NCBI GenBank assembly: GCA_964349515.1
Contig: CAYGHG010000108.1
Span: 1-8,358 of the forward strand
Length of the DNA: 8,358 bases
Origin: CAYGHG01 sp964349515
GTDB taxonomy: Bacteria > Oederibacteriota > PGYV01 > CAYGHG01
Reading direction: 5' to 3'
This document shows positions 1-5,880 of the stretch, piece after piece. Position 1 is the stretch's first letter. Each line of letters opens with the position of its first letter. A program made the translations under genes and the position numbers. Below the pieces are notes generated by a model that worked only from the letters and a program-made list of their open reading frames with translations, did no database searches and was not told the origin of the DNA.

Positions 1-3
1 AAA

Positions 4-49
4 CAGGGAAAAATAATTGTCGTTAGCAGGGAATTATAATTGTCGCTGA
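4..49. repeat. Degenerate 23-bp tandem duplication, two copies
   Basis: Two adjacent 23-nt units, 4-26 and 27-49, match at 18 of 23 positions by eye. Both begin CAGGGAA and share ATAATTGTCG (13-22 and 36-45). The second copy overlaps the last codons and stop of the membrane-protein gene, and the first lies just beyond the stop. The 3' end of the gene therefore appears to have been duplicated downstream. The array may continue past the left edge, which cannot be seen here. Confidence 0.6.
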
Positions 50-621
50 ACACTTAAGCTGTAATCTATAAACTTCTGAATTCTCTCATCTAATAAAGCC
101 CTATTTTCTTGATCAGAAGCAATATTTCTAACATTAGCCGGCTCCTCCAGAGCTTCAAGTTCTTTTTTGCAAATTCCAAAAAAAGATATTGCGACACCGT
201 TTTTTCTTATTATACGCAGGACCGACAGTACAAATACAAAAACCAGTGCCAAACTGGTTAAAAAAAATACAGTATAGGTATTGTCATTTCCAATAATCCG
301 ACTTCTGAACAGAGACCAAAAAAAGAATATAAATAAAAGTAGTGTAATGATTACTTGTATTAAACCCGAATTCATTCTGGACGCTCCATGAAACTCAACA
401 AAGACACCTGCCAGAGGATTAATAAACCAAACTATCACCATTAGATAAAGTATATTTATAAAGATAAATAGACTGCCCTCACCCGAAAAACTTTGCGGTT
501 TCTGAAATACTAAAATATTCATGTTTACAATCACAATTAAAAATAAAGGTATTATAATAAAATAAACTCCATTGACTTCCTTTACAACAGAATAAAGTAT
601 TTTCCGCTTTTCATCTTCCAT
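34..621 (-). CDS. Four-helix integral membrane protein, function unknown
   Basis: I do not recognise this 195-residue protein. Its hydrophobicity suggests four transmembrane helices at about residues 18-37, 50-72, 87-105 and 116-138. A short charged N-terminus (MEDEKRK) precedes them, and a soluble, Glu-rich, probably helical tail of about 55 residues (140-195) follows. No enzymatic motif is visible. The ATG is preceded by GGGAGG (628-633) with a 6-nt spacer, and that Shine-Dalgarno overlaps the TAG stop of the upstream peptidase gene. The two are therefore translationally close and almost certainly co-transcribed. The gene is clearly AT-richer than its neighbours (a sampled 60-nt line is about one third G+C). 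Hydrophobic codons explain part of this, but recent acquisition is possible. A regulatory or accessory partner of the cell-wall peptidase is an inference from position only. Confidence 0.85.
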   Translation of the reverse strand: MEDEKRKILYSVVKEVNGVYFIIIPLFLIVIVNMNILVFQKPQSFSGEGSLFIFINILYLMVIVWFINPLAGVFVEFHGASRMNSGLIQVIITLLLFIFFFWSLFRSRIIGNDNTYTVFFLTSLALVFVFVLSVLRIIRKNGVAISFFGICKKELEALEEPANVRNIASDQENRALLDERIQKFIDYSLSVQRQL

Positions 622-632
622 AACTCGCCTCC

Positions 633-1391
633 CTACTCGCTCACAAGCTCCTTCACCGCCGCCTTAAACGCACTCTTTGCCTTTTTCGCTGCTTTTAAGG
701 CCTTTGCCTTCCCATTTTCCGCCGCCTTTGACGCCGCCTCCACCCTTACCCTCGTTTTCGGGGCGTTCCAGGCGCTTCTCGGCGCGGTGTAATCCCTTAC
801 CCCTATGATGTGCGACGCCCAGAACGGTTTTCTTAAGTCTGATTTTTTTACCACCTGCCCTTTTGACGGCGCGTGTATGAATATTCCGTTGCCCAGATAT
901 ATACCCACATGCGTCGGGTTTGTTTTTATGTGTTTTGTGATTTTGTTGAGAGCCTTTCCCTCCCCGAACCTGCCTGCTGAATACACCTGAAAAAATACCA
1001 CGTCCCCGGGCTCCATGTCCCTGACACTCTTTACAGCGCCCTGCTCAAACTGCCTGCGAGAATAGGCTTCAAGATTTATGCCCTTTTTATGGAATACATA
1101 CTGTATGAGCCCCGAACAGTCAAAACCCGGCTTGGGAGTTTTACCTCCGCTTATATAGGGCGTCCCCATATATGTCATCGCAAAATCGCATATTTGCTTT
1201 CTTATGCCAGAAGGAGCGTCTTCTTTCTCCCCCGGCTCCATGTCGTATGTGAGCCATATATCCTCAGGATCGCCTTTTTCCATAGAATCGTCATAAACAA
1301 AAAACTCCTGTTCGTCCGCGTCAGAGGCAGGCACGGTCATGTAAAACAAGGCCAAAAACAAAACCGCGAAAAGTAATTTCTTTTCCGCCAC
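633..1391 (-). CDS. Secreted NlpC/P60-family cell-wall peptidase
   Basis: This is probably a peptidoglycan endopeptidase that cuts stem peptides outside the inner membrane. Counting from the GTG at 1389-1391 (252 residues), an N-terminal Sec signal peptide (AEKKLLFAVLFLALFYMTV, cleavage near PASDA) is followed by a short acidic linker and the NlpC/P60 domain at about 64-200. The nucleophile Cys92 lies in GFDCSG, His161 in THVGIYLG and the third polar residue His173 in IHAPS. About 20 basic residues are inserted between the GDVVFF strand and His161. The last 35-40 residues are Ala/Lys-rich (KALKAAKKAKSAF) and resemble a histone-H1-like helix that could bind anionic polymers. The frame is open up to a GTG at 1424, which would overlap the upstream gene. 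The GTG at 1391 is preferred because AAGGAGG stands 6 nt before it and the protein then begins directly with the signal peptide. It is the second gene of a tight operon with the sigma-54 activator. Confidence 0.9.
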   Translation of the reverse strand: MAEKKLLFAVLFLALFYMTVPASDADEQEFFVYDDSMEKGDPEDIWLTYDMEPGEKEDAPSGIRKQICDFAMTYMGTPYISGGKTPKPGFDCSGLIQYVFHKKGINLEAYSRRQFEQGAVKSVRDMEPGDVVFFQVYSAGRFGEGKALNKITKHIKTNPTHVGIYLGNGIFIHAPSKGQVVKKSDLRKPFWASHIIGVRDYTAPRSAWNAPKTRVRVEAASKAAENGKAKALKAAKKAKSAFKAAVKELVSE

Positions 1392-1397
1392 ACCGTG

Positions 1398-1404
1398 CCT
1401 CCTT
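1398..1404 (-). promoter_or_regulatory. Shine-Dalgarno deciding the peptidase start
   Basis: The minus strand reads AAGGAGG followed by a 6-nt spacer and GTG at 1389-1391. The element lies in the 16-nt gap after the TAA stop of the regulator (1408-1410). It favours the internal GTG over the one at 1424. Confidence 0.7.
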
Positions 1405-1407
1405 TTT

Positions 1408-3027
1408 TTATTTCGGTTCTTCACCTATGCCGTACTGCTCCATTTTTGCCTTCAGGGTATTTACCGAACCTATACCCAGCATATCCTTTGCCTTTGTCTT
1501 ATTATAACCCGCGGCCTTCAGCGCGGCTGTTATCGCCATCTTTTCAGCCTCAGCAATGGTCATTACCTCTCCCTCACCCGGCAGACCGGCTGTTTCCGCG
1601 TCATTACCCGGGTCTTCTGCCGCCATTTCAGCAAGCAGGCCCTTCATCGCAGCGCCTCTCTTGTTAAATATCATGGCGCGCGTAAGAAACTTTTTGAGCT
1701 GGCGGGCATTTCCCGGCCAGTCATAGGACTCCAGTATTTCAAACTCCTCCTTATTGAGAAGTATGCGATTGTGCCCGCTTTTATAATTCCTGTAAACAAA
1801 TACTCTGGCTAACTCTTCTATGTCCTCTTTTCTTTCCTTCAAGGACGGGACTTTGAGCTCCACTCCTGATATCCTGTAGTAAAGGTCTCTTCTGAACGTG
1901 CCGTTTTTGACGCATTCTGTAAGTCTTACGTTCGAAGCGGTTATTATCCTGACATCAGCTTTTTTTGCCTCGCCGCCTCCGACAGGCCTGTATCTGAAAT
2001 CATCCAGGAATTTCAGCAATTTTGACTGCACGTCCATGTTCATAGAGGCTATCTCGTCAAGAAAGAGAGTCCCGCCGTCCGCATATTCAAGCAGCCCCGG
2101 CTGATCATCTTTTTTTGAGCCTGTAAATGCGCCTCCTTTATATCCGAAAAGTTCCGACTCAAGCAGGTCTTTTGAAAGACCGGCGCAGTTTATGAATAGA
2201 TAATTCCCCCTCCTTCCGCTCGCCTGGTGAATCAGCTTTGCCGCCACATCCTTACCCGCTCCGGTCTGTCCGTAAATTAGCACAGGCGCGGAAAACGGGG
2301 CTACAATTTGTATTTTTTCCCTGAGTTCCGTGATAACCCGGCTGTTTCCTGTAAGGTACGCGTCATCGTCTTCCGTCACAGATGTATTTATGTCAGATTC
2401 GGTAACAGTATTAAATGCAAGCCTGTTTATCATCTCAAAAAACACTTCATGCCTGCCCACATGCCATTTCCAGTAATTGACCTTCGTGCTTCGTATATAG
2501 TCATAGAGTTCCCTGATATTCTCATCAGCATCCCTGTAAGCTTTGCCGACAGGGTCCCCGTCACATTTTTCGCAAAGCTCATATAGTTCATTAAGACGTT
2601 TTGAATCCTCCCCTGTGATTTTAAAATCCCTTATCATGGCAGCGGTAATAGAATCCTTTTCGCTGACGGTCCGCACGAACGGTTTGAGCAGCTCGGCATA
2701 TTTCTTAGAAGCTTCCATCCTGTCGTCCATCAGATACCACCTGATGATCTTTCCGCCTGCTGAGAGTTTTTTCAGGACTTCATATATCTCTTCTTCGTAA
2801 TCCTTTTTTAACCTTACTCCGATTATGTAATAAGCAGCATAAGCTTTGCCTTCAAAAACAGCGAGTTCTTCGTGAATCCTGTCCGCCGTCCCGATTGCAA
2901 TGTCAGCATCTTTAAGATGATTCACAACAAGCGCCGAAGCAGTGTAGTAATTTTCTTTCATCGCCGATACCACGAGATTTTTCATCTGTGTTTTACCTTC
3001 CTTTTTCGTTTTACTCTTATTAAGCAT
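1408..3027 (-). CDS. Sigma-54-dependent transcriptional activator with DHH-like N-terminal domain
   Basis: This is a 539-residue bacterial enhancer-binding protein, expected to bind DNA and use ATP hydrolysis to open sigma-54 RNA polymerase complexes. The central AAA+ domain (about 222-455) has Walker A GQTGAGKD (253-260), the sigma-54 contact loop GAFTG (299-303), Walker B TLFLDE (320-325), the arginine-finger region FRRDLYYR (378-385) and sensor II WPGNARQL (437-444). A Fis-type helix-turn-helix lies at about 489-535. The N-terminal part (about 15-205) is not a response-regulator receiver, PAS or GAF domain. Its pattern (NLVVSAMKENYYTASALVV, then IIG, then KIIRWYLMDDR, then SITAAMIRDF) resembles the spacing of a DHH phosphoesterase domain with the catalytic aspartates altered; this is inference. 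The ATG at 3027 has a fair Shine-Dalgarno (AAAGGCGG). The ATG at 2985, preceded by AAGGAAGG, is an alternative that removes a 14-residue basic leader. It is the first gene of a three-gene operon. Confidence 0.95.
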   Translation of the reverse strand: MLNKSKTKKEGKTQMKNLVVSAMKENYYTASALVVNHLKDADIAIGTADRIHEELAVFEGKAYAAYYIIGVRLKKDYEEEIYEVLKKLSAGGKIIRWYLMDDRMEASKKYAELLKPFVRTVSEKDSITAAMIRDFKITGEDSKRLNELYELCEKCDGDPVGKAYRDADENIRELYDYIRSTKVNYWKWHVGRHEVFFEMINRLAFNTVTESDINTSVTEDDDAYLTGNSRVITELREKIQIVAPFSAPVLIYGQTGAGKDVAAKLIHQASGRRGNYLFINCAGLSKDLLESELFGYKGGAFTGSKKDDQPGLLEYADGGTLFLDEIASMNMDVQSKLLKFLDDFRYRPVGGGEAKKADVRIITASNVRLTECVKNGTFRRDLYYRISGVELKVPSLKERKEDIEELARVFVYRNYKSGHNRILLNKEEFEILESYDWPGNARQLKKFLTRAMIFNKRGAAMKGLLAEMAAEDPGNDAETAGLPGEGEVMTIAEAEKMAITAALKAAGYNKTKAKDMLGIGSVNTLKAKMEQYGIGEEPK

Positions 3028-3065
3028 TTTCTATGCCGCCTTTCAGTGTATTTTAAATATGATGG

Positions 3066-3094
3066 ATTATACACCAAGAAATCAGAAATGTCAA
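3066..3094 (-). promoter_or_regulatory. Full-consensus sigma-70 promoter of the regulator operon
   Basis: On the minus strand TTGACA (3089-3094) is followed by exactly 17 bp and TATAAT (3066-3071), identical to the sigma-70 consensus in both hexamers. The upstream DNA is strongly AT-rich and could serve as an UP element. Initiation near 3059 would leave a 5' leader of about 30 nt before the ATG at 3027. This suggests that the sigma-54 activator itself is made by the housekeeping polymerase. Confidence 0.85.
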
Positions 3095-3153
3095 TTTTTG
3101 ATGATATGTTGTCGATTTATGATTGAATTATTAAATCTTACAAAATATCTATT

Positions 3154-3198
3154 CCTTATCGCAACAACTGGGACCAGGTCCCAGTTGTTGCGATAAGG
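3154..3198. repeat. Perfect 45-bp palindrome (22-bp arms, 1-nt centre)
   Basis: Arms 3154-3175 and 3177-3198 are exact reverse complements around A3176. The core is GGGACCAGGTCCC and the outer parts read CCTTATCGCAACAACT and its complement. Pairing stops at the next base on each side. It directly abuts the TGA stop of sixA (3199-3201). As RNA it would form a very stable hairpin that could end or protect the sixA operon message. Downstream on the minus strand the sequence is AATAGATATTTTG, not a clean U-run, so a classic intrinsic terminator is only partly supported. A dispersed REP- or MITE-like repeat is an alternative. Confidence 0.9.
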
Positions 3199-3657
3199 TC
3201 ATTCAAACCCGCCGATCGGCACTATATACCATTGCTTGTTTTTGCTTTTTTCAAGGCAAATGGCCCCGGAATAATTGAATTTGATGGAAACAGCGTCTAT
3301 GTAACCGCTCATTAGAAAAGATGCTGTATGTGATAGGTGGGGTTCGTGGCCTGCTATGATTACATCAACATCTAAATCTATTAATAAGGACGCGCAATAT
3401 TCCGGCTGATCAAAGGGCGTGATCTGCTCCATCTGCACAAGCCCCTCTGCCGGCGGAACTTCTGCTGCTATTATCTCAGCCGTCTGCACGGAACGTACCA
3501 GTCCGCTATGGTAAATCCGGCTTATCCCGCTTACCCCAGCCTGCGCAAGCAATTTAGCCGCCCGCGCTGTTTCCTCCCTGCCCTCTATAGACAGTTCCCG
3601 AAGTGCGTCATCACCGCCGCGTAAAGCCTTACCGTGCCTGAAAAAATATACCTTCAC
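3199..3657 (-). CDS. sixA: SixA-type phosphohistidine phosphatase
   Basis: This is a 152-residue cytoplasmic histidine-phosphatase-superfamily enzyme (phosphoglycerate-mutase-like branch). SixA proteins remove phosphate from histidine on phosphotransfer proteins, such as the ArcB HPt domain or the nitrogen PTS. Counting from the GTG at 3655-3657, the signature RHG is at 7-9 (catalytic His8, Arg7). A second arginine lies in SGLVRSVQTAEII (Arg55), and the second catalytic histidine is His104 in GHEPHL. The acid is probably Glu77 in QMEQITPF. The start VKVYFFRHG aligns residue for residue with E. coli SixA (MQVFIMRHG) as I recall it. The frame is open up to a TTG at 3684, and an adjacent GTG lies at 3658-3660. 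AAGGATGGGGG gives a suitable ribosome site for the GTG codons. It is the last gene of the unit beginning at 5722, and a perfect hairpin abuts its stop. No HPt or sensor-kinase partner is present in the window. Confidence 0.9.
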   Translation of the reverse strand: MKVYFFRHGKALRGGDDALRELSIEGREETARAAKLLAQAGVSGISRIYHSGLVRSVQTAEIIAAEVPPAEGLVQMEQITPFDQPEYCASLLIDLDVDVIIAGHEPHLSHTASFLMSGYIDAVSIKFNYSGAICLEKSKNKQWYIVPIGGFE

Positions 3658-3719
3658 CACAACACCCCCATCCTTCTTATCCAAGCCTTATTGAAACTGC
3701 CGCCCTTTTTTAATTGTAC

Positions 3720-4130
3720 TTAATCTTCACCCATGTATTTTCTGTCCCGCTTGACCTTTGATCTGATTCTCTTATCTTTTAAAATCTTCCGTTTCACAGC
3801 CTTTGGCCTTCCCGCTTTCAGCTTTCTCAGCCTGAGCGCCTCTGCCCTTGCCTGCTGCAGCGCCTTTGCCGCCTTTTCCTCTATGCGTCCAGCGAGTATT
3901 TCCCTCGCCCGTATGCGGTTGAGCATCTGGCTGCGCTCTTCCATGCACTTTACTTCTTCTCCTGCCCTGGCGCACTTTATACGGACGGCGGTTTCGACCT
4001 TGTTTACATTCTGCCCGCCCTTGCCGCCTGCGCGAATAAACTGCTCATCTATGTCAGCTTCTGTTATGCCGAGATTTTTAAGCCTGGCATTTACAGCTTC
4101 AAGCCTGTTTAGAGGATTACTTGAAATCAT
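3720..4130 (-). CDS. Short GGQ-motif release-factor-like protein (ArfB-type ribosome rescue)
   Basis: This 136-residue protein contains the catalytic domain of class I release factors without the codon-reading domains. It most likely hydrolyses peptidyl-tRNA on stalled ribosomes, like ArfB (YaeJ). The signature RAGGKGGQNVNKVETAV lies at about 33-49 with the GGQ at 38-40, followed by EVKCMEERSQMLNRIRAREIL (59-79), a conserved stretch of this family. The C-terminus from about 95 is highly basic (KRKILKDKRIRSKVKRDRK), matching the tail that ArfB inserts into the empty mRNA channel. The residue before GGQ is Lys (GKGGQ), where release factors usually have Ala or Pro. The ATG has AAGGAT upstream and lies 21 nt after the preceding stop; sixA follows about 60 nt downstream. 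Which rescue subfamily it belongs to (ArfB, PrfH-like or a bacterial mtRF-R-like protein) cannot be settled by eye. Confidence 0.88.
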   Translation of the reverse strand: MISSNPLNRLEAVNARLKNLGITEADIDEQFIRAGGKGGQNVNKVETAVRIKCARAGEEVKCMEERSQMLNRIRAREILAGRIEEKAAKALQQARAEALRLRKLKAGRPKAVKRKILKDKRIRSKVKRDRKYMGED

Positions 4131-4151
4131 TTATTAATCCTTGTCCGGGAA

Positions 4152-4745
4152 TTAATCCCCTGTTTTTTCGATTAAAAATAAGGCAATATCATCAAATAAC
4201 TTCCTTGCTTTTTCACAATCCTTAAAACTTATGCTCTTTACCGGTTCTCCTTCGCTTAAAACACCGGCGTTCTTGAGCTCGTATTCAAGCTCATCCATTT
4301 TTTTTACCTCAACAGTCCCGGTTTTATACATAGCTTTTCGTTTCCTGAAAAACTCTTTCAGCGCTTTTCTTTTTATCGTTATGCTGTTGCACCAATCAGG
4401 ATATGTCTTCTTCTCAACTACTCTGCTTTCCCTGCCCTCGATGTACATTTCCTGATACTCAGGCACCAGCTCTGTCCTGCCCCTTTTGTTTACTTCAATT
4501 GCCGCAGAAAGAGCCGAGCTGTTCTCACGGCATTCCTTTACAACTGCAAAAAGCGTCTTTTTCCACCTTTCAGCTTCAGCCTTAGTAGCAGCAGCTGACG
4601 GCACTGAAACAACAACTGTTGCTGTTATAGACGGTTTTCTTGACTGTGCATGAACCGAGTCACAACAAAACAATAAACAAACAAAACATAAAAAAAACAA
4701 TAACAACTCAAAGTTAAAAAATTGCTTGTTACCGGCTGTTTGCAC
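4152..4745 (-). CDS. Secreted protein of unknown function
   Basis: I do not recognise this protein. From the GTG at 4743-4745 it has 197 residues. A basic N-terminus is followed by a long hydrophobic stretch (FELLLFFLCFVCLLFCC) and a signal peptidase I site near SVHA/QS (about residue 33). The mature part of about 164 residues is helical-looking and charged, with three cysteines (in KECRE, DWCNS and KDCEK) and basic clusters such as KEFFRKRKAMYK. No catalytic motif is visible. The open frame runs up to an ATG at 4880, deep inside the upstream gene. The GTG at 4745 is preferred because GAGGT stands 7 nt before it, only 5 nt separate it from the upstream stop, and the signal peptide then comes first. 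An ATG at 4775 is possible but overlaps the upstream gene. Coupling to the fibrinogen-domain lipoprotein suggests a joint role at the cell surface, but this is inference. Confidence 0.75.
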   Translation of the reverse strand: MQTAGNKQFFNFELLLFFLCFVCLLFCCDSVHAQSRKPSITATVVVSVPSAAATKAEAERWKKTLFAVVKECRENSSALSAAIEVNKRGRTELVPEYQEMYIEGRESRVVEKKTYPDWCNSITIKRKALKEFFRKRKAMYKTGTVEVKKMDELEYELKNAGVLSEGEPVKSISFKDCEKARKLFDDIALFLIEKTGD

Positions 4746-4750
4746 TGCTT

Positions 4751-5722
4751 TTACCTCACCCACATAGCGCCCCATGCAAAATATTCTGTTGTAGCCCCGC
4801 TCCAGTAGGCTGCGTTTTGCAATGAACCCGAAGTACCTCCGCCCCAAAAGCTGCCGGACCAGCAATTCAGGTTCCACCATGCCGTATTGCCATACAGCGT
4901 GCAGCAGTTTCCGGCGCTCCTTGCATCATTATCTGCGTCCCTCGATGATAATTTTGCGCCATTACTATATGTATAAAGCCCCGGAGACGCCGTTCCGCCC
5001 GCGTTAATGAGTATGCTTTCATCCGAAAGAAAAATCCTGAAACTATTCGCGGCATCAAGTGTGAAAGTATATGACGCCCTGTGAGAAATATTATTAGCGG
5101 AACTGCCTGCCTCAAGCATAAGAGTTGACCCGAGCGAATTCCAGTACTTCACACCCAAAAACTGGTCAAAAGAGTTAAGCCCGGACGTCATGCTGCCTGA
5201 AATATTTTCTTCGTTTACCAGTTCCGCCCAGGAGGGTTGCGGAGGCGTTACGTAAGGTGAATTCAGCAAAACCAGGGTCCAGCCCCCGCCCTGCCTTGTC
5301 ATATCACACCATACCCTTATGATATCAGTTCCGATCTGAATTTTGTAAGGCCCGTCCCCCGTTACTCCTGCATAGCAGTACGGAGCCGAAGGTGACAGGT
5401 ATTCAGCACAACTGCAGGCATAAGAGCCGTCAGACCACTGCCTGTAGCCCGAAACAGCCTCTATCACTATTATAAGCTGTGTCGGAGTTGAAGTTGCCGT
5501 GTGTGTCGGCGTGACTGTCGCTGTAGCAGTATGAGTCGCGCTCTCCGAAGCAGTCTGCGTATGAGTGGCTGTCACAGTGACAGTCTGAGTGCCTGTTGAA
5601 TTCTCAGTGGCTGTCAGAGTGGCAGTTGCGGAAAGCTCCGCGGGTTTTGTAGGCTCTTTAATTTTAGTACACGAATACAATACAACACAGGCCAGAATGA
5701 ATATAAGGTATCTTATCTTCAT
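4751..5722 (-). CDS. Lipoprotein with Thr-rich stalk and fibrinogen-like C-terminal domain
   Basis: This 323-residue protein is probably anchored by lipid and exposed at the envelope. A signal peptide (MKIRYLIFILACVVLYSC) ends in a lipobox-like VLYSC with Cys18 as the modified residue; Tyr at -2 is not classic. Residues about 30-81 form a low-complexity Thr/Ala/Ser/Pro stalk (THTATATVTPTHTATSTPT). The rest, about 100-323, is a fibrinogen-related domain. It begins SCAEYL, continues with IIRVWCDMTRQGGGWTLVL (135-152), has a calcium-site-like DADND (262-266) and GNCC (271-274), then AWWNLNCWSG (281-290), and ends in an AWGAMWVR strand. This order matches animal fibrinogen C-terminal domains, which bind carbohydrates, acetyl groups or proteins. 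Adhesion or glycan binding is the likely role but is inferred. GGAGGTGG lies just before the ATG. It is the first gene of a four-gene unit with its own promoter. Confidence 0.9.
   Translation of the reverse strand: MKIRYLIFILACVVLYSCTKIKEPTKPAELSATATLTATENSTGTQTVTVTATHTQTASESATHTATATVTPTHTATSTPTQLIIVIEAVSGYRQWSDGSYACSCAEYLSPSAPYCYAGVTGDGPYKIQIGTDIIRVWCDMTRQGGGWTLVLLNSPYVTPPQPSWAELVNEENISGSMTSGLNSFDQFLGVKYWNSLGSTLMLEAGSSANNISHRASYTFTLDAANSFRIFLSDESILINAGGTASPGLYTYSNGAKLSSRDADNDARSAGNCCTLYGNTAWWNLNCWSGSFWGGGTSGSLQNAAYWSGATTEYFAWGAMWVR
4753..4757 (-). promoter_or_regulatory. Shine-Dalgarno overlapping the lipoprotein stop
   Basis: The minus strand reads GGTGAGGTAAAAGCAGTG. GAGGT (4753-4757) includes bases around the TAA stop of the lipoprotein gene (4751-4753) and is followed by a 7-nt spacer and GTG at 4743-4745. 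This supports the short form of the downstream protein and possible translational coupling. Confidence 0.6.
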
Positions 5723-5743
5723 ATACCACCTCCGTTTTTTGAT

Positions 5744-5772
5744 ATACTAAACTCATCCCTCTCTTATGTCAA
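5744..5772 (-). promoter_or_regulatory. Sigma-70 promoter of the lipoprotein-to-sixA unit
   Basis: On the minus strand a perfect TTGACA (5767-5772) and a 17-bp spacer lead to TAGTAT (5744-5749), four of six matches to the -10 consensus. It lies about 22 nt upstream of the ATG of the lipoprotein gene, with GGAGGTGG (5726-5733) between. The remaining 100 nt to 5880 show no clear terminator or gene. Confidence 0.7.
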
Positions 5773-5880
5773 GACCTGACAGTATCCGGTACCAGATTTT
5801 CCATAATTTTCTCTCCGTTTTTGAGGCGACAGGACAGCATCAAAGTGCTTATTTTTAAAACTCTTAACGCCCTCTCATCC

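Noticed and set aside
243..258. Sigma-54-like site TGGCAC followed by a T-rich stretch on the minus strand
   Set aside because: The -12 GC element is missing at the right distance and the site lies inside a coding region.
1395..1667. Plus-strand open frame of 90 codons
   Set aside because: It is antisense to the end of the sigma-54 activator, Pro/Leu/Ser-rich without motifs, and better explained as a shadow.
3733..4137. Plus-strand open frame of 134 codons
   Set aside because: It lies fully antisense to the GGQ release-factor gene, which has clear family motifs. The translation is Ser/Phe/Ala-rich, as expected from the complement of a Lys/Arg-rich gene.
5480..5640. Repetitive stretch that could be read as a DNA repeat array
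   Set aside because: It encodes the Thr-rich stalk in frame; units are irregular and there are no spacers, so it is a protein low-complexity region and not a CRISPR or regulatory array.
5773..5880. Possible terminator downstream of the two-domain hydrolase
   Set aside because: Only very short weak pairings (for example GCA/TGC) were found and no stem followed by a U-run.
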